DNA from: Colwellia piezophila ATCC BAA-637
GTDB lineage: Bacteria; Pseudomonadota; Gammaproteobacteria; Enterobacterales; Alteromonadaceae
Reading direction: 5' to 3'
Length of the DNA stretch: 64,000 nt
Assembly: GCF_000378625.1 (NCBI RefSeq)
Contig: NZ_KB905164.1
Coordinates: 124,001 to 188,000 of the forward strand
Shown: positions 38,230 to 49,601 of the stretch, in pieces
How the letters are laid out: the number at the start of each line of letters is the position of its first letter
Numbering within the stretch: position 1 is the first letter of the stretch
Position numbers and translations under genes: made by a program
Notes under the pieces: generated by a model
What the model saw: only the letters and a program-made list of their open reading frames with translations
Told to the model about the DNA's origin: nothing
Databases searched by the model: none

Positions 38230-40821
38230 TTAATAGCGCGAGTGGCTAAACCAAAACGGGCGCAATTCATCAACATAGGTTTGTGCACTGATATCGTTTT
38301 TATCAAAGGTAATGATAACTTGGCCCACTTGGGCATTATTTAATAAGATAATCTCACTATCTAAATAGCGCTGCCTAACTTTGGCGACAGGCATATACCA
38401 ACGATTTAAATAACCGGCACTGACTACCGCTAACTTAGGTGATAATTGCTGGAGAAATATCTGACTGGATGATGTTTTAGAGCCATGGTGTGGCACTTGC
38501 AATATATCAGTGCGAAGGTTTGGATAAAGTGCTAATAATTGCCGCTCGACTTTAGAAGAGATATCACCGGTAAGTAACACCGTTTTTCCCATAGCGTCGG
38601 TAATTAAAATAACACAAGAATCATCGTTTTTTTGTTTGCCCCGTTTAGGTTTCTCTGAGCTATATTTATCTGAGGAATATTTATTAGCTGAATTTTTCTT
38701 AGCTAAATATTTTTCGGCTGAATATTTTTCGGCTGAAAGACTGTGAGCTATTGGCCATAAGATAGCAAACGTTAGACCTTGCCAAGAAAAGCTCTGACTT
38801 GGCTGGCAGCTCGTGATTTTCGTATTATTTAGCCCTAAAAGCGCAATGGCGCCATCATTACTGACAATTTCATCAATCTTTATATTTTTTAACAAGCTTT
38901 CAATGCCGCCCGCATGATCATTATCACTATGGCTCAATATCACTTTATCAAGTTTTGCAATGGCTGAGTATTGTAAATAGGGCAGAATAACCGCTTCACT
39001 TAGGGTAAAACCGCTAGGGTAAGCCGCGCCGGTATCATAGAGAATGGCTTGGTTATTACGCCTAATAAGCACAGATAACCCTTGGCCAACATCAAAGAAT
39101 AGCACTTGCCATGGCGTAGCATAATGCTGGATAACACTAGTTTTACGCTCATCATCTTTAGAGTGTGGCCATTCACCTGCAGAAAAAATTAGCGCTGCAA
39201 CCACCAATAAAAAAGCAACGTGCTTACCTCGCCTCGCCCAATGAAATGGCGATAGATAAAGCAGCGTAAAGGCAAGTGCCCCGACAATGAGTAGAATAAG
39301 TTGTTGCCGCCATGAAAGTGGCATAACAGCAAAAGGCAGATCGGCAAGTATCAACAAGTAATGCCAGAGCCAAGCTAACGATGTTAGCGAAATCACAGCA
39401 AGCCAATGGGCTAACGTTTCACTCAGTGGCATCACTAAAACCGAGAGTAAGGCGCTCGGTATACTCACCATACTCATCCAAGGTACAGCTATGATATTGG
39501 CGAACAAACTTACCAAGGATATTTGCTGAAAAAATATGGCACTGATGGGCATTAACATCACGGTTAGGGCTATTTGAATAATAAAAAGTCCTTTAATAAA
39601 CCGCCAAAATGCAGGCCCTTTCGTTAACCAGTATTGAAAGCGCCACAGTGAGACGAAGATAATCGCCACCGCATAAAAAGATAACCAAAAACTGGCGGTG
39701 AATAAGCTAAAGGGACTCAATAATAACAAAATAAATAGTGTCACTAATATTAGCCTTTTAGGTGACATTTTTATGCTCAGTAGTCGAGTAAACCAATACA
39801 GGTTTAACATCACTAACGCGCGCTGTGTTGGTAAAGAAAACCCGGCCAAATAAGCATACAGTGTTGCCATTAACAAGCTAACGACTATAGCAACATATCG
39901 AATATTAAGCGGTTGCCAACGATCACTTTGTAAGGGTAAATGTTGGACAATCAACATCACAATAAAAAAGGCACTACCGGCAAGCAAACCAACATGTAAA
40001 CCCGAAATAGCAATAAGATGGCTAGTACCTGTGGCTTGTAATACTTGCCAGTGTTCCGGGGTAAGTAAACTACGCTCGCCAAAAGCTAAGGCCAACAAAA
40101 TTGGCGTTAGTTGATGCTCAGGTAATAAGCGTTGATATTGGCTAAATAGCACCTGCCTGATGGTTCGTTCAGGGGCAAGTAATTTATTTTCTTGCGCCGG
40201 CTCAGCCGGATTTAGGAATTCACCTTCAGAAGAGTACTGGCCTTGATTTTTATGCTTGTTCTTTTTTTTCTGATTAATCACATAACCGGTAGCGCTAATG
40301 TTATTCGCCTTAAGCCAAGTTAAGTAATTAAACCCGCCAACATTTGCTAAACCGTGGGCGGGTTTAAGTTTTACTTTAAGGGCGAGTATTTGACCTTGGG
40401 AAACGTCTAGGTTAGCGTTTTTCCAACTTAATCTGATAATGATGGGTGTGCTAAGTTGCACTTTATTAACTTGACTCACCCGCAAGTTAAAACGCTTGGT
40501 TACTGATTTTATCGCGTGATTTTCAGTAAAACTGTCACTTTCTTTAACCTGTAAACTAAGTACCTGGCCTTCAACCACAAAGGATTGTTTATTTTGCATC
40601 TGCTCAACAAATTGATGCGGTAATTGGTTATGATAAAGGTAGGCATGAGTTAATAACCACAGGGCGCCAAACCCTATTCCTGAGCTGAGCCGTAAATTTT
40701 TATGGCAATAAAATCCGGTGGCAAGGAAAAGAAGTAAAAATAGCTGAAAAATTGCTGGTACTTCCGGCAAAAACAAGGACAATATAGCACCAAGAAAAAA
40801 TGTCAGTAACCACCAATCCAT
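38230..40821 (-). CDS. comEC: ComEC/Rec2 DNA uptake channel
   Basis: 863 residues. N-terminal membrane helices and an OB-like domain (QGQILALKVKLKPAHGLANVGGFNY) are followed by the Competence membrane domain (ATGTSHLIAISGLHVGLLAG). The C-terminal metallo-beta-lactamase domain has LSHSDNDHAGG, LLTGDI and VPHHGSKTSSS. It carries one DNA strand across the inner membrane in transformation, with ComEA (21095-21439). Unusual: six pentapeptides of the type AEKYS/SDKYS (bases about 38650-38739) sit inside the lactamase domain before the DDSCVILITDA strand. Confidence 0.93.
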   Translation of the reverse strand: MDWWLLTFFLGAILSLFLPEVPAIFQLFLLLFLATGFYCHKNLRLSSGIGFGALWLLTHAYLYHNQLPHQFVEQMQNKQSFVVEGQVLSLQVKESDSFTENHAIKSVTKRFNLRVSQVNKVQLSTPIIIRLSWKNANLDVSQGQILALKVKLKPAHGLANVGGFNYLTWLKANNISATGYVINQKKKNKHKNQGQYSSEGEFLNPAEPAQENKLLAPERTIRQVLFSQYQRLLPEHQLTPILLALAFGERSLLTPEHWQVLQATGTSHLIAISGLHVGLLAGSAFFIVMLIVQHLPLQSDRWQPLNIRYVAIVVSLLMATLYAYLAGFSLPTQRALVMLNLYWFTRLLSIKMSPKRLILVTLFILLLLSPFSLFTASFWLSFYAVAIIFVSLWRFQYWLTKGPAFWRFIKGLFIIQIALTVMLMPISAIFFQQISLVSLFANIIAVPWMSMVSIPSALLSVLVMPLSETLAHWLAVISLTSLAWLWHYLLILADLPFAVMPLSWRQQLILLIVGALAFTLLYLSPFHWARRGKHVAFLLVVAALIFSAGEWPHSKDDERKTSVIQHYATPWQVLFFDVGQGLSVLIRRNNQAILYDTGAAYPSGFTLSEAVILPYLQYSAIAKLDKVILSHSDNDHAGGIESLLKNIKIDEIVSNDGAIALLGLNNTKITSCQPSQSFSWQGLTFAILWPIAHSLSAEKYSAEKYLAKKNSANKYSSDKYSSEKPKRGKQKNDDSCVILITDAMGKTVLLTGDISSKVERQLLALYPNLRTDILQVPHHGSKTSSSQIFLQQLSPKLAVVSAGYLNRWYMPVAKVRQRYLDSEIILLNNAQVGQVIITFDKNDISAQTYVDELRPFWFSHSRY
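38650..38739 (-). repeat. 15-bp in-frame tandem repeat inside comEC
   Basis: About six 15-bp units encode AEKYS, AEKYL, AKKNS, ANKYS, SDKYS and SEKPK. The lysine-rich run is a loop insertion and length-variable by slippage in principle. Confidence 0.75.
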
Positions 40822-40989
40822 AGTGATATAAATCCTTTTATGTTTTGCGGTTAAGTACTCAAGTAAACATGACTGACAAAACCGATTGCTATACCTATCA
40901 AGTTATTGAGTGTAGTAAGTATGCACTTTAGCGAGCGTACATAAATAATGAATCAAACTAACTTTTTATCAAGGGACCTCTAGAAGTAT

Positions 40990-41499
40990 ATGCCCAAAAA
41001 AATTATTAAGCGTATGATGCCAGATCATCAAACGATAAAAGAGAATAAATACCTGAAAATATTTGGTAACTTATTACATAATGCCAACCTTTGGCACATG
41101 AACCGACATTCTGTTGCTAAAGCTTTTGCTATCGGGTTGTTTTTTGCCTTCATTCCGGTACCGTTTCAAATGGTATTAGCAGCAGGTACCGCCATTATGG
41201 TACATGCGAATCTCCCCCTCGCCATCGCATTGGTTTGGATTACGAATCCATTAACCATGCCATTTATTTTTTATGTCTGTTATTTGGTTGGTACATGGGT
41301 ATTAGCGGTCCCCGAACAGGACTTTGCTTTTGAGGCAAGCTGGCAATGGGTATTGGACAGTTTATCGACCATAGGTCCTGCATTCCTAATCGGCTGTGGC
41401 GTACTCGCCTTAGCATTTTCTATATTGGGTTATTTCGGTATACATGCGTTATGGCGTTATCAAGCGATTAAGGCATGGAGAAGTAGACCGCATCGTTAA
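40990..41499 (+). CDS. DUF2062 membrane protein
   Basis: 169 residues. Conserved start MPKKIIKRMMPDHQTIK, then three hydrophobic segments including SVAKAFAIGLFFAFIPVPFQM and ITNPLTMPFIFYVCYLVG, diagnostic of DUF2062. Function unknown; a family often found near comEC in gammaproteobacteria, here divergent from it. A strong terminator follows. Confidence 0.88.
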   Translation: MPKKIIKRMMPDHQTIKENKYLKIFGNLLHNANLWHMNRHSVAKAFAIGLFFAFIPVPFQMVLAAGTAIMVHANLPLAIALVWITNPLTMPFIFYVCYLVGTWVLAVPEQDFAFEASWQWVLDSLSTIGPAFLIGCGVLALAFSILGYFGIHALWRYQAIKAWRSRPHR

Positions 41500-41571
41500 T
41501 TACGCGGTCAGCGTAACTTAATAGTGCTAACAATAGCTGAAGAATTAACAATACCAGCAAAACACCAATAA

Positions 41572-41599
41572 AAATGCCAGCAAGTTGCTGGCATTTTTA
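41572..41599. terminator. Bidirectional terminator between the DUF2062 gene and ruvB
   Basis: ATGCCAGCA-AGT-TGCTGGCAT with A-run before and T-run after, between convergent genes. Two 14-bp tandem units (AAAGCTGTTATTTC, AAAGCTATTACTTC) follow at 41617-41644. Confidence 0.88.
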
Positions 41600-41680
41600 T
41601 TTCAAATTACTATGTGAAAGCTGTTATTTCAAAGCTATTACTTCAAAAATTTTTTAAATAAGTCAGGTAAAAGAGCAAGA

Positions 41681-42691
41681 TTACTCAGTTGTCGGTTTGA
41701 TTATGCCAAAATGCTGATAGGCTCTATCAGTGACAATACGTCCACGCGGCGTACGCTGTAAAAAACCTTGTTGAATTAAAAAAGGCTCCAACACATCTTC
41801 AATCGTTTCACGCTCTTCACCAATAGCCGCGGCAACATTATCTAAGCCTACTGGCCCACCCATAAACTTATCAATAATTGCGTGTAACAGTTTTCTATCC
41901 ATAAGGTCGAAGCCTTCACTATCAACTTCTAACATATCTAATGCGGCAGCAGCCGTTGCTTGGTCAACTACGCCATGAGATTTCACATCGGCATAGTCGC
42001 GTACTCGTCGTAATAACCGGTTAGCAATACGTGGCGTACCACGTGAGCGACGTGCAACTTCAAAGGCGCCCTCTTTATCTATGGTTAAATTCAAAAAATG
42101 TGCCGAGCGACTCACAATGGTAGATAAGTCAGCAACATTATAGAACTCAAGTCGCTGCACGATACCAAAACGATCACGCAGTGGTGATGTTAACGCCCCT
42201 GCCCGTGTAGTCGCGCCAATAAGGGTAAAGGCTGGCAAGTCTAATTTGATCGAGCGGGCAGCTGGCCCTTCACCAATCATAATATCTAATTGGTAATCTT
42301 CCATAGCCGGATAAAGAATTTCTTCAACTACCGGACTTAAACGATGAATTTCATCAATAAAAAGAATGTCGTTTTCTTCTAAATTGGTCAGTAGCGCGGC
42401 TAAGTCACCGGCTTTTTCTAATACGGGTCCAGAGGTGGTACGTATATTAACACCCATTTCATTAGCAACGATATTGGCTAAGGTGGTTTTACCTAAACCC
42501 GGCGGGCCGAAAATAAGTAAGTGATCTAAAGGCTCACCACGATTTTTAGCGGCAGGAATAAAAATGTTCATTTGCGCTTTCACATGCTCTTGACCGGTAT
42601 AATCTTGTAGCATTTTAGGACGAATGGCGCGATCTACCCCTTCATCTTCAACGCTAGCTACGGGTTCAATTAAGCGATCTGCTTCTATCAT
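41681..42691 (-). CDS. ruvB: Holliday junction branch migration ATPase RuvB
   Basis: 336 residues. Walker [13 protein letters not shown], Walker [10 protein letters not shown], sensor [18 protein letters not shown] and the C-terminal winged-helix end [15 protein letters not shown]. The hexameric motor works with RuvA on recombination junctions. It follows ruvA by 47 bases in the ruvC-ruvA-ruvB order. Confidence 0.97.
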   Translation of the reverse strand: MIEADRLIEPVASVEDEGVDRAIRPKMLQDYTGQEHVKAQMNIFIPAAKNRGEPLDHLLIFGPPGLGKTTLANIVANEMGVNIRTTSGPVLEKAGDLAALLTNLEENDILFIDEIHRLSPVVEEILYPAMEDYQLDIMIGEGPAARSIKLDLPAFTLIGATTRAGALTSPLRDRFGIVQRLEFYNVADLSTIVSRSAHFLNLTIDKEGAFEVARRSRGTPRIANRLLRRVRDYADVKSHGVVDQATAAAALDMLEVDSEGFDLMDRKLLHAIIDKFMGGPVGLDNVAAAIGEERETIEDVLEPFLIQQGFLQRTPRGRIVTDRAYQHFGIIKPTTE

Positions 42692-42738
42692 AGGTTACCT
42701 AAATTCTAAAATGTGGTTAAGACGTCATGGGAATGATG

Positions 42739-43374
42739 TTACACCATTGACTTCAACGCATCACGAATAATATCTTCGCTAGACATGCCGCGATTATATA
42801 CCGATTTAACGGCTTTATCCGCTTGTACTTGTTTATAACCAAGGGATAGCAAGGCATCAATAGCATCGCATTTATTATCACTGATAAAAGTAGTGTCTTG
42901 ACTCAAATCAGCAGAAAGTTGCTCTGGCATGACACCATCATGATTGACTAAGTGTACTTGTTGCGCTTGCCAATCTTTTAAGCGATCGCGCATTTCAATC
43001 AATAAACGCTCTGCAGTTTTTTTACCAACACCGGGTATTTTTACAATGGCGGCAATATCATCGTGACGAACACAATTGACGAATTGATCAGCGGACATAT
43101 GTGATAAAACCGCCAGTGCCAACTTAGGGCCAACGCCATTGACTTTGATCAATAAACGGAATAATTTACGCTCAACTTTATTGGCAAAACCGTAAAGTAA
43201 TTGGGCATCTTCACGGACAACAAAATGGGTGTAGATAATGGCTTGTTGTTCTAGCTCAGGTAAGGCAAAAATGCTTGTCATTGGCATGGTAACTTCGTAG
43301 CCAACGCCAGCACATTCAATTAATATTTCAGGAGAGTTTTTTTCGACAAGAGTGCCACGTAAACGACCAATCAC
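42739..43374 (-). CDS. ruvA: Holliday junction-binding protein RuvA
   Basis: About 211 residues. An N-terminal OB fold starts [11 protein letters not shown]. Helix-hairpin-helix motifs are [16 protein letters not shown] and [16 protein letters not shown], and the C-terminal RuvB-binding domain contains [16 protein letters not shown]. The conventional start corresponds to GTG at 43374 with GGAA upstream; a TTG at 43386 would add four residues. Confidence 0.96.
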   Translation of the reverse strand: MIGRLRGTLVEKNSPEILIECAGVGYEVTMPMTSIFALPELEQQAIIYTHFVVREDAQLLYGFANKVERKLFRLLIKVNGVGPKLALAVLSHMSADQFVNCVRHDDIAAIVKIPGVGKKTAERLLIEMRDRLKDWQAQQVHLVNHDGVMPEQLSADLSQDTTFISDNKCDAIDALLSLGYKQVQADKAVKSVYNRGMSSEDIIRDALKSMV

Positions 43375-43492
43375 AATAAATTCCAAACGCTATTATTTAT
43401 GCCACGATACTACCACTATATATTTATACAGTAAAGTGTCGGGTAAGCGAGAAACCGAGCTAACTAAATTTTACCGATAGATAAAAGCTGAA

Positions 43493-44020
43493 TTAACGTA
43501 AACGGCCGCGCACCGTCTTACTGGCTTGTCCGGCTAATCTAGCAATAGTAGTATGACTATGTGCATGACATAGTGCCACCGCTAAGGCATCAGCTGCATC
43601 AGCTTGTGGCGTACCTGGCAATTTCAACAGAGTTTTCACCATGTGTTGTACCTGGCTTTTATCGGCTGCGCCGGTGCCAACAACCGCTTGTTTTATTTGC
43701 CGTGCTGAATATTCGCTAATGGTTAAACCGGTATTGGTGGCCGCCACGATGGCCGCACCGCGTGCTTGGCCAAGTTTCAACGCGCCGCCAGGATTTACCC
43801 CCATAAAAACTTGCTCAATGGCAAACATATCCGGCTTAAATTGAATAATTATCTCAGAAACACCGGCAAAGATAGTTTGTAATCGTGACGCTAAATCCTC
43901 GCCCTGGCTCATCGCCTTAATACAACCACTGCCAAGATACGTAAGCTGTCTATTTTCTTGTTTGATAACCCCATAGCCAGTAAAACGGGAACCTGGGTCA
44001 ATACCTAATATAATTGTCAT
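43493..44020 (-). CDS. ruvC: Holliday junction resolvase RuvC
   Basis: 175 residues. Catalytic acidic residues are visible in [32 protein letters not shown] and [18 protein letters not shown]. It cuts four-way junctions as a dimer. First of ruvC-A-B. The usual upstream yebC is absent; a terminator and an orphan small gene precede it. Confidence 0.97.
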   Translation of the reverse strand: MTIILGIDPGSRFTGYGVIKQENRQLTYLGSGCIKAMSQGEDLASRLQTIFAGVSEIIIQFKPDMFAIEQVFMGVNPGGALKLGQARGAAIVAATNTGLTISEYSARQIKQAVVGTGAADKSQVQHMVKTLLKLPGTPQADAADALAVALCHAHSHTTIARLAGQASKTVRGRLR

Positions 44021-44110
44021 TCAATACCTTAAAATCAGTTATACCCAACAGACTAATTTATTGCTCTGTTTGGAAATAAAGTGTGCAAACAAACTGAGTG
44101 TATAAAAAAA

Positions 44111-44138
44111 GCGTATTGATGGAAAACCCTCAATACGC
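44111..44138 (-). terminator. Stem-loop terminator upstream of ruvC
   Basis: GCGTATTGA and TCAATACGC form a 9-bp stem with a 10-base loop; an A-run before it gives a T-run on the minus strand. It would end transcripts from aspS and the small gene 44185-44403. Confidence 0.8.
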
Positions 44139-44184
44139 TTTTCTTCGTAACTACTAACCATTTAATCGTCATCCTCGTGGTGTA

Positions 44185-44403
44185 TTAATCGAGGATCCAG
44201 TTTTTAAACAATGTCTTAGTTCTTCTCTGAAACAATACTTTATACAATGGATTCAGGAGAATGTGCTCAGGATAATATGCTCCTGCATTATCTAATAAGG
44301 TACTTCCTGTACCGTCTGCATTCTCTAATAAGTAGCATCCATGCCACGTCCGATCAGAAACCTCGAGAATGACGCCTGTTGCAATGAACTCAGCTCTAAA
44401 CAT
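44185..44403 (-). CDS. Small protein of unknown function
   Basis: 72 residues, not recognised. It begins MFRAEFIATGVILEVSDRTW and has the paired phrases LLENADGTG and LLDNAGAYYP. The underlying DNA repeats CTGCATT-TCTAATAAG twice, so part of it is a short duplication. It ends in a basic aromatic segment (KVLFQRRTKTLFKNW). No signal peptide or membrane helix, and no clear ribosome binding site. It lies 40 bases after the aspS stop on the same strand and before a terminator, which supports it being a gene; its repeat content argues for caution. Confidence 0.42.
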   Translation of the reverse strand: MFRAEFIATGVILEVSDRTWHGCYLLENADGTGSTLLDNAGAYYPEHILLNPLYKVLFQRRTKTLFKNWILD

Positions 44404-44443
44404 TTAGAAAGACGTCATAATGCAAAAGCATAAAAGTTAACTA

Positions 44444-46240
44444 TTACTCTTGTGAAGCTTCTTCTTTCTTTTCTTCAACGATTGTTGCTATACCTAACTC
44501 TTTTAATTGCTCAGGATTAGCTTTACCCGGTGCATTAGTTAGTGGACAAGCCGCGGTAGTGGTTTTAGGGAAAGCCATTACCTCACGAATTGAACTTGCA
44601 CCTGTCATTAACATCACAAGACGGTCTAAACCAAACGCTAAACCAGCATGTGGCGGCGCACCATATTGTAGCGCTTCGAGTAAGAAGCCGAATTTTTCTT
44701 GTGCTTCTTCATCACTGATGCCTAAAATTCTAAAGACCGTTGCTTGCATATCTTGCTTGTGGATACGTACCGAGCCACCACCAAGTTCACAGCCATTCAA
44801 TACCATGTCATAGGCATCTGATAATGCGCCAACAGGATTTGCTGCTAACTCTTCAGGAGTTAAGTTCATCGGTGCGGTAAATGGGTGATGAATAGCGTGC
44901 ATTCCGCCATCAACTTCTTCAAACATCGGGAAGTCAACAACCCATAATGGTTTCCACTCACCTTGCAGTAAATCAAGTTCTTCACCCAGTTTAAGACGAA
45001 GGGCACCAAGAGATTCAGTAACAACATTATATTGGTCAGCACCAAAGAAGATAATATCGCCTGTTTTCGCGTTAACACGTTTTAGTAAGGCTATCGCTTC
45101 GTCACTTGATAAGAATTTTAATATTGGCGACTGTAAACCGTCAAGACCCGTTGCCAATGCGGCATCAATGTCTTTCACTTTTAACCAAGGCATGCCTTTG
45201 GCGCCGTAAATGCCAACAAACTTAGTTAAATCGTCAAGACCTTTACGTGAGAACTTAGCTGCACCTTGTGGTACACAAATTACCGCTACACGACCTTTTT
45301 CATCGTTAGCCGGTCCTGAGAATACTTTAAATTCTACATCTTTTACAATATCAGCAACATCAACTAACTCTAAGGGGTTACGTAAATCAGGTTTATCACT
45401 ACCAAAGCGAGTCATTGCCTCGTGGTAAGACATACGTGGAAAGTCACCTAAGTCAACATCTAACATGGTTTTAAACAAATCACGGATCATGGTTTCAGTA
45501 ATGTTCATAACCTGATCACTACTCATAAACGAGGTTTCAATATCTATTTGAGTGAACTCTGGCTGTCTATCGGCACGTAAATCTTCATCACGGAAACATT
45601 TAACGATTTGATAGTAACGTTCCATACCTGACATCATCAACAATTGTTTAAATAACTGTGGTGATTGTGGTAAAGCAAAAAACTGACCTTTATGAGTACG
45701 GCTTGGTACTAAATAATCACGTGCACCTTCAGGTGTTGCCGCAGTTAAAATAGGCGTTTCAATATCTAAAAAGCCTTGAGCTTCTAGTGAGCTGCGTACT
45801 GCTGAAGTAACTTTCGCGCGAAAACGTAAGCGTTCGGTCATTTCAACACGACGTAAATCAAGGTAGCGATACTTTAACCTTAACTCTTCTGAGTTAGTTT
45901 GATTTGAGTCTAATGGCAATGGCGCCGACTTATTCAAGATAGTCAGCTCTAAACCAAGTATTTCAATAGCACCGGTTTTCATGTCTTTATTAATTTGACC
46001 TTCAGGGCGAGCGCGAACTTTACCTCGAATTTGTACACAAAACTCATTGCGTAAAGTATTGGCTTTTTTGATTACGTCGGGTAAATCCGGATCATAAACA
46101 ACTTGTACAAGGCCTTCACGGTCACGTAAATCTAAAAAGATCACAGCGCCTAAATCACGACGTTTGTTAACCCAACCACATAAAGTTATTTCTTGTCCGA
46201 TGTGAGATTCATTTACCTCACCACAATAAAGACTGCGCAT
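44444..46240 (-). CDS. aspS: Aspartyl-tRNA synthetase
   Basis: 598 residues, a class II synthetase of bacterial type. It has an N-terminal anticodon-binding OB fold ([23 protein letters not shown] written in part), motif 2 [18 protein letters not shown], the bacterial insertion domain, and motif 3 [15 protein letters not shown]. It charges tRNA-Asp. ATG at 46240. A perfect 8-bp hairpin lies 37-58 bases upstream. It does not resemble a T-box. Confidence 0.97.
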   Translation of the reverse strand: MRSLYCGEVNESHIGQEITLCGWVNKRRDLGAVIFLDLRDREGLVQVVYDPDLPDVIKKANTLRNEFCVQIRGKVRARPEGQINKDMKTGAIEILGLELTILNKSAPLPLDSNQTNSEELRLKYRYLDLRRVEMTERLRFRAKVTSAVRSSLEAQGFLDIETPILTAATPEGARDYLVPSRTHKGQFFALPQSPQLFKQLLMMSGMERYYQIVKCFRDEDLRADRQPEFTQIDIETSFMSSDQVMNITETMIRDLFKTMLDVDLGDFPRMSYHEAMTRFGSDKPDLRNPLELVDVADIVKDVEFKVFSGPANDEKGRVAVICVPQGAAKFSRKGLDDLTKFVGIYGAKGMPWLKVKDIDAALATGLDGLQSPILKFLSSDEAIALLKRVNAKTGDIIFFGADQYNVVTESLGALRLKLGEELDLLQGEWKPLWVVDFPMFEEVDGGMHAIHHPFTAPMNLTPEELAANPVGALSDAYDMVLNGCELGGGSVRIHKQDMQATVFRILGISDEEAQEKFGFLLEALQYGAPPHAGLAFGLDRLVMLMTGASSIREVMAFPKTTTAACPLTNAPGKANPEQLKELGIATIVEEKKEEASQE

Positions 46241-46251
46241 GTATTTTGCCC

Positions 46252-46298
46252 TATACCAATTCGATTAAATTTATTAACAAACGCGAAATAGCGTTTGT
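46252..46298. repeat. Dispersed 24-mer, copy 2, joined to a hairpin in the aspS leader
   Basis: Bases 46252-46275 match 38086-38109 with one mismatch. Directly beside it ACAAACGC (46277-46284) and GCGTTTGT (46291-46298) form a perfect stem. The rest of the 329-bp spacer 46241-46569 shows no gene. Confidence 0.6.
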
Positions 46299-46569
46299 CA
46301 GGATAATTTTGGCCATATTATAAAGCATTGGTTAATAATGTCACCCTAGAACAAACGGAAGGGGTAATTAAAGCGAGAGCAAGGGGGGTTAACATAGTGA
46401 ATTTGGCCTATTTAAAAGCTGAACTCATCATCTGGTAATCGTCTTATCGAAGATCTACCGTCAAAAAATGGATTCTCAATCAGAAACTTCAGCAGTTGCG
46501 GCTATCTTGATTTATTCAGCAAAAAGTATAGCCAAGCCTAGCTACGCCAATAAGATAAAGCTACAGGCA

Positions 46570-49506
46570 CTAATTAAATAAATAGTGATTTTTACCGGCG
46601 GCTTTAACCTCATACATCATAGTATCCGCAATTTTAAGTAAGTCGAGATCGTTATCACCATCATCTGGGTACATGGCTATACCAATACTACAACCAATAG
46701 AGGCGTTGGTTTTTGACTTTCCTTTTGAGAGTTCAAATTCTTTTTGCACCAACTTTAATACCTTTTCCGCAACATAAGCGGCTTCATTAGCGTTATGTAA
46801 ACCTGTTAGTAATAACACAAATTCATCTCCGCCAAAGCGGACTACAGTATCTGAACTACGCACACATCCTTGCAAGCGTTGAGCAACTTGTTGCAGTAAC
46901 TCATCGCCAACATCATGCCCATGAGTATCATTAATATTTTTAAAGCCGTCTAAATCAATAAATAACACTGCCATTTTAAGGGATTGACGTTGATGAAACC
47001 TAATAGCGGTATTCAACCTATCTTTTAATAATACCCGGTTAGCAAGACCGGTTAACTCATCGTGAGTTGCCATATGTTTCATGATTTTCTCAAGCTGCTC
47101 TCGGCGTTTGATCTCAACTTGTAAGCGCCTATTCCACATAACAATAACACCAAGAATCAATAAAATAATGACACCAATTTGCACCCCGACTTTTAGTACT
47201 ACACTTTTATCAAGGCCGGTTTTTATCGATACGGTAAACCAGTTGTCATAAATGCGTTGTTTTTCTTTTTCGGTAATCGATGATAAGCCTTTATTGATGA
47301 TATCTTTTAAAATGGGTAAGGCTTTATTGATGGCAAAGTGGCTTTGGTCGACACTAACATCCTCCATCATAGAGATCCTTAAGGTAACTAGGTTCTCTTG
47401 GTTTAATAATTCAGTGGCCGAGGCAATGGTAGTGATAAAACCATCAACACGCTCTTGCTGTATCGCCATTAGACCTTGCTCCCTGGCATCCACTAACTTA
47501 AAAGTAATCAGTGGGTGCTGCTTTCTTAATTTAGCAATAATGTAATAACCTTTAACAATAGCGACTTGTTTACCATAAAAATCGGTTAGCTTTGTTTGGC
47601 GCCCCATGTATTGCGCATGAACCATTACCCAGGGCATTTGCCAATAACTTCGGCTAAATTGAAAATGTTTTTTACGCTCAGGGGTTGGCGTAATATTACC
47701 CAGAATATCGATTTTATTGGCTAATAAGGCTTCATATAATTGTTGCCAAGTATCAAAAGCGACATAGTCAAATTCGATACCTGTTCTGGTACTGACAATA
47801 TCACCGATATCACGAGTAATGCCGGCTGCTCTTCCCTGTTCATCGGTGAATTCAACCGGTGAAATATTCTTAACAAAACCAAGTCTAAATCGTTTCTGAT
47901 TGGCTAAAAAAATTATTTCTTCTGCATTTAACTTTACTTTCTGTGATTGTTTTTTAAAGTAATATTCACTGGTTATACCGTTTAACCACCGCTCTTCAAT
48001 GTTAACCAGAGCTTTAATATCAAGCTCACTAAAGCCTTTATTGATAATCTCTGTTAATTTATTATTATCCTTATGAACAACAGGTGACAGTTTCAAGGAA
48101 ATCATAGGACTGGCTATGCGATAGAAAAGAGTTTGTAAATTACTTTGTACCAATTTCGCATTAATTATATCCACTAAGCCGAAAACACCCGAAATACCCC
48201 CTTGTTCTGCCGCCTGTAACATCGTGTCGATACTACCGAAGTAACGCACATTCAACTGTGGATTTTCATGTAACAATTGTTCTTTATAAGTGGATTTGTC
48301 CCAAAGGCCAATAATGTGAGCACTCGACTGCTGCATTAACTCTTTAAGAGAGTTAATCCTATTGCCATCACTATTTTTAACTTTTTCACTCAAATAAACT
48401 TGCAGATTGGCACGGTAAATAGGTTGGGCAAACAAGGTGTTTTTAACGGGTTTAACATGGTCCGGGTAAGCGAGTAACACATCGGCTTTGTGCTCAGCAA
48501 TAAGGTCAAAACCCTCTTCTATATCGCGAGCCACGAACTCAACATTAATACCTACCTGCTTAGACCATAAACGCCAGACATCAATAAGTAACCCTTGTGG
48601 CTCTCCAGAGGGACTAACGCCCATATAAGGGGGGTAATGAGAGGAAAAAGCGATAAGTAAGCTATCTTTTTGCTTATCTAAACCTAGCCATTGCCGTTCA
48701 ATTGCGACCCGCTCTTGTCTTGATATTTTAGCTAAACCTTGTTCAATAAAAGTCATTAATGCAGTATTATTTTTGGCAACGGCAATACCATAGGCCCCTT
48801 GCTGGAAACGTAGTACCTTGTGTACGGGAAAGCGTTGTCTTAGTTGCTCATAGTCAGAAAAATCATCGGCTAACTTCTCTAAACCGGTAAAAACCAACAG
48901 TTCATTATTTAACGCCGCACGATATAAATCATGGCGGTTATCATAAGTTTTCAATGCTAAGTCTGGAAAATGATTGTTTATTCTTTCAATGTGAGCAGAG
49001 CCTTTAACAACGCCGATACTATAGGGTTTTAGATCCGAAAGGTTATTAACTTGAGTAAGTTTTTGATGGACGTAAATGTGGGTAAATACATGAAAAAGCG
49101 GTTTCGAAAAGCGAAGTAACGCTTTCCTTGAATCGATAATGGATAACCCCGCATGAATATCGATAGTGCCGTTGCCTACTTGCTTTAAGGTCTCTAGCCA
49201 AGGAAGTGCAACAAACTGCACTTCAACTTGCTGTTTTTTCGCCCATAAACGCCACATGTCTGGCATTACCCCTATAGCTCGGCCTTGTTTATCAATAGAG
49301 TGATAGGGAAAGGACGTTTTATTTATGGCGATAGTTAACGGTTGATTAATGTCATCAGCTAAGAGTCGATGAGGCTGGGTAGTACTAGCCACTTGACGGT
49401 TTTCTTGTTGAAAAACTGTTTGAGCGGCTAACGTATCAGTGCAATAGAAATTAAATAACAAGGTGGTAAAAGCAATAAAAAGCGCCTGATGGTTAAATAT
49501 TTTCAA
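46570..49506 (-). CDS. Diguanylate cyclase with tandem periplasmic SBP_bac_3 sensor modules
   Basis: 978 residues. A signal-like N-terminus leads to three type-3 solute-binding modules starting about residues 50 ([20 protein letters not shown]), 285 ([20 protein letters not shown]) and 535 ([19 protein letters not shown]). A membrane helix (about 770-790) and a GGDEF domain follow. The active site GGDEF is at 892-896, with the inhibitory-site motif RSSD at 883-886, both intact. It makes cyclic di-GMP in response to periplasmic ligands, perhaps amino acids. The start appears to be TTG, with AAGGTG upstream and no ATG near. Confidence 0.87.
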   Translation of the reverse strand: MKIFNHQALFIAFTTLLFNFYCTDTLAAQTVFQQENRQVASTTQPHRLLADDINQPLTIAINKTSFPYHSIDKQGRAIGVMPDMWRLWAKKQQVEVQFVALPWLETLKQVGNGTIDIHAGLSIIDSRKALLRFSKPLFHVFTHIYVHQKLTQVNNLSDLKPYSIGVVKGSAHIERINNHFPDLALKTYDNRHDLYRAALNNELLVFTGLEKLADDFSDYEQLRQRFPVHKVLRFQQGAYGIAVAKNNTALMTFIEQGLAKISRQERVAIERQWLGLDKQKDSLLIAFSSHYPPYMGVSPSGEPQGLLIDVWRLWSKQVGINVEFVARDIEEGFDLIAEHKADVLLAYPDHVKPVKNTLFAQPIYRANLQVYLSEKVKNSDGNRINSLKELMQQSSAHIIGLWDKSTYKEQLLHENPQLNVRYFGSIDTMLQAAEQGGISGVFGLVDIINAKLVQSNLQTLFYRIASPMISLKLSPVVHKDNNKLTEIINKGFSELDIKALVNIEERWLNGITSEYYFKKQSQKVKLNAEEIIFLANQKRFRLGFVKNISPVEFTDEQGRAAGITRDIGDIVSTRTGIEFDYVAFDTWQQLYEALLANKIDILGNITPTPERKKHFQFSRSYWQMPWVMVHAQYMGRQTKLTDFYGKQVAIVKGYYIIAKLRKQHPLITFKLVDAREQGLMAIQQERVDGFITTIASATELLNQENLVTLRISMMEDVSVDQSHFAINKALPILKDIINKGLSSITEKEKQRIYDNWFTVSIKTGLDKSVVLKVGVQIGVIILLILGVIVMWNRRLQVEIKRREQLEKIMKHMATHDELTGLANRVLLKDRLNTAIRFHQRQSLKMAVLFIDLDGFKNINDTHGHDVGDELLQQVAQRLQGCVRSSDTVVRFGGDEFVLLLTGLHNANEAAYVAEKVLKLVQKEFELSKGKSKTNASIGCSIGIAMYPDDGDNDLDLLKIADTMMYEVKAAGKNHYLFN

Positions 49507-49601
49507 AAAAACACCTTATAAATATAGCGTTGCCAATGAGATCGGTTAAAATAAGCGGATACGGTTACCAATTTACCATAAATAAATACAAAGCAAAGAT
49601 A

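Noticed and set aside
46241..46300. T-box or riboswitch in front of aspS
   Set aside because: Only a single 8-bp hairpin linked to a dispersed repeat is seen; no T-box core, and these are not expected for aspS in this group.
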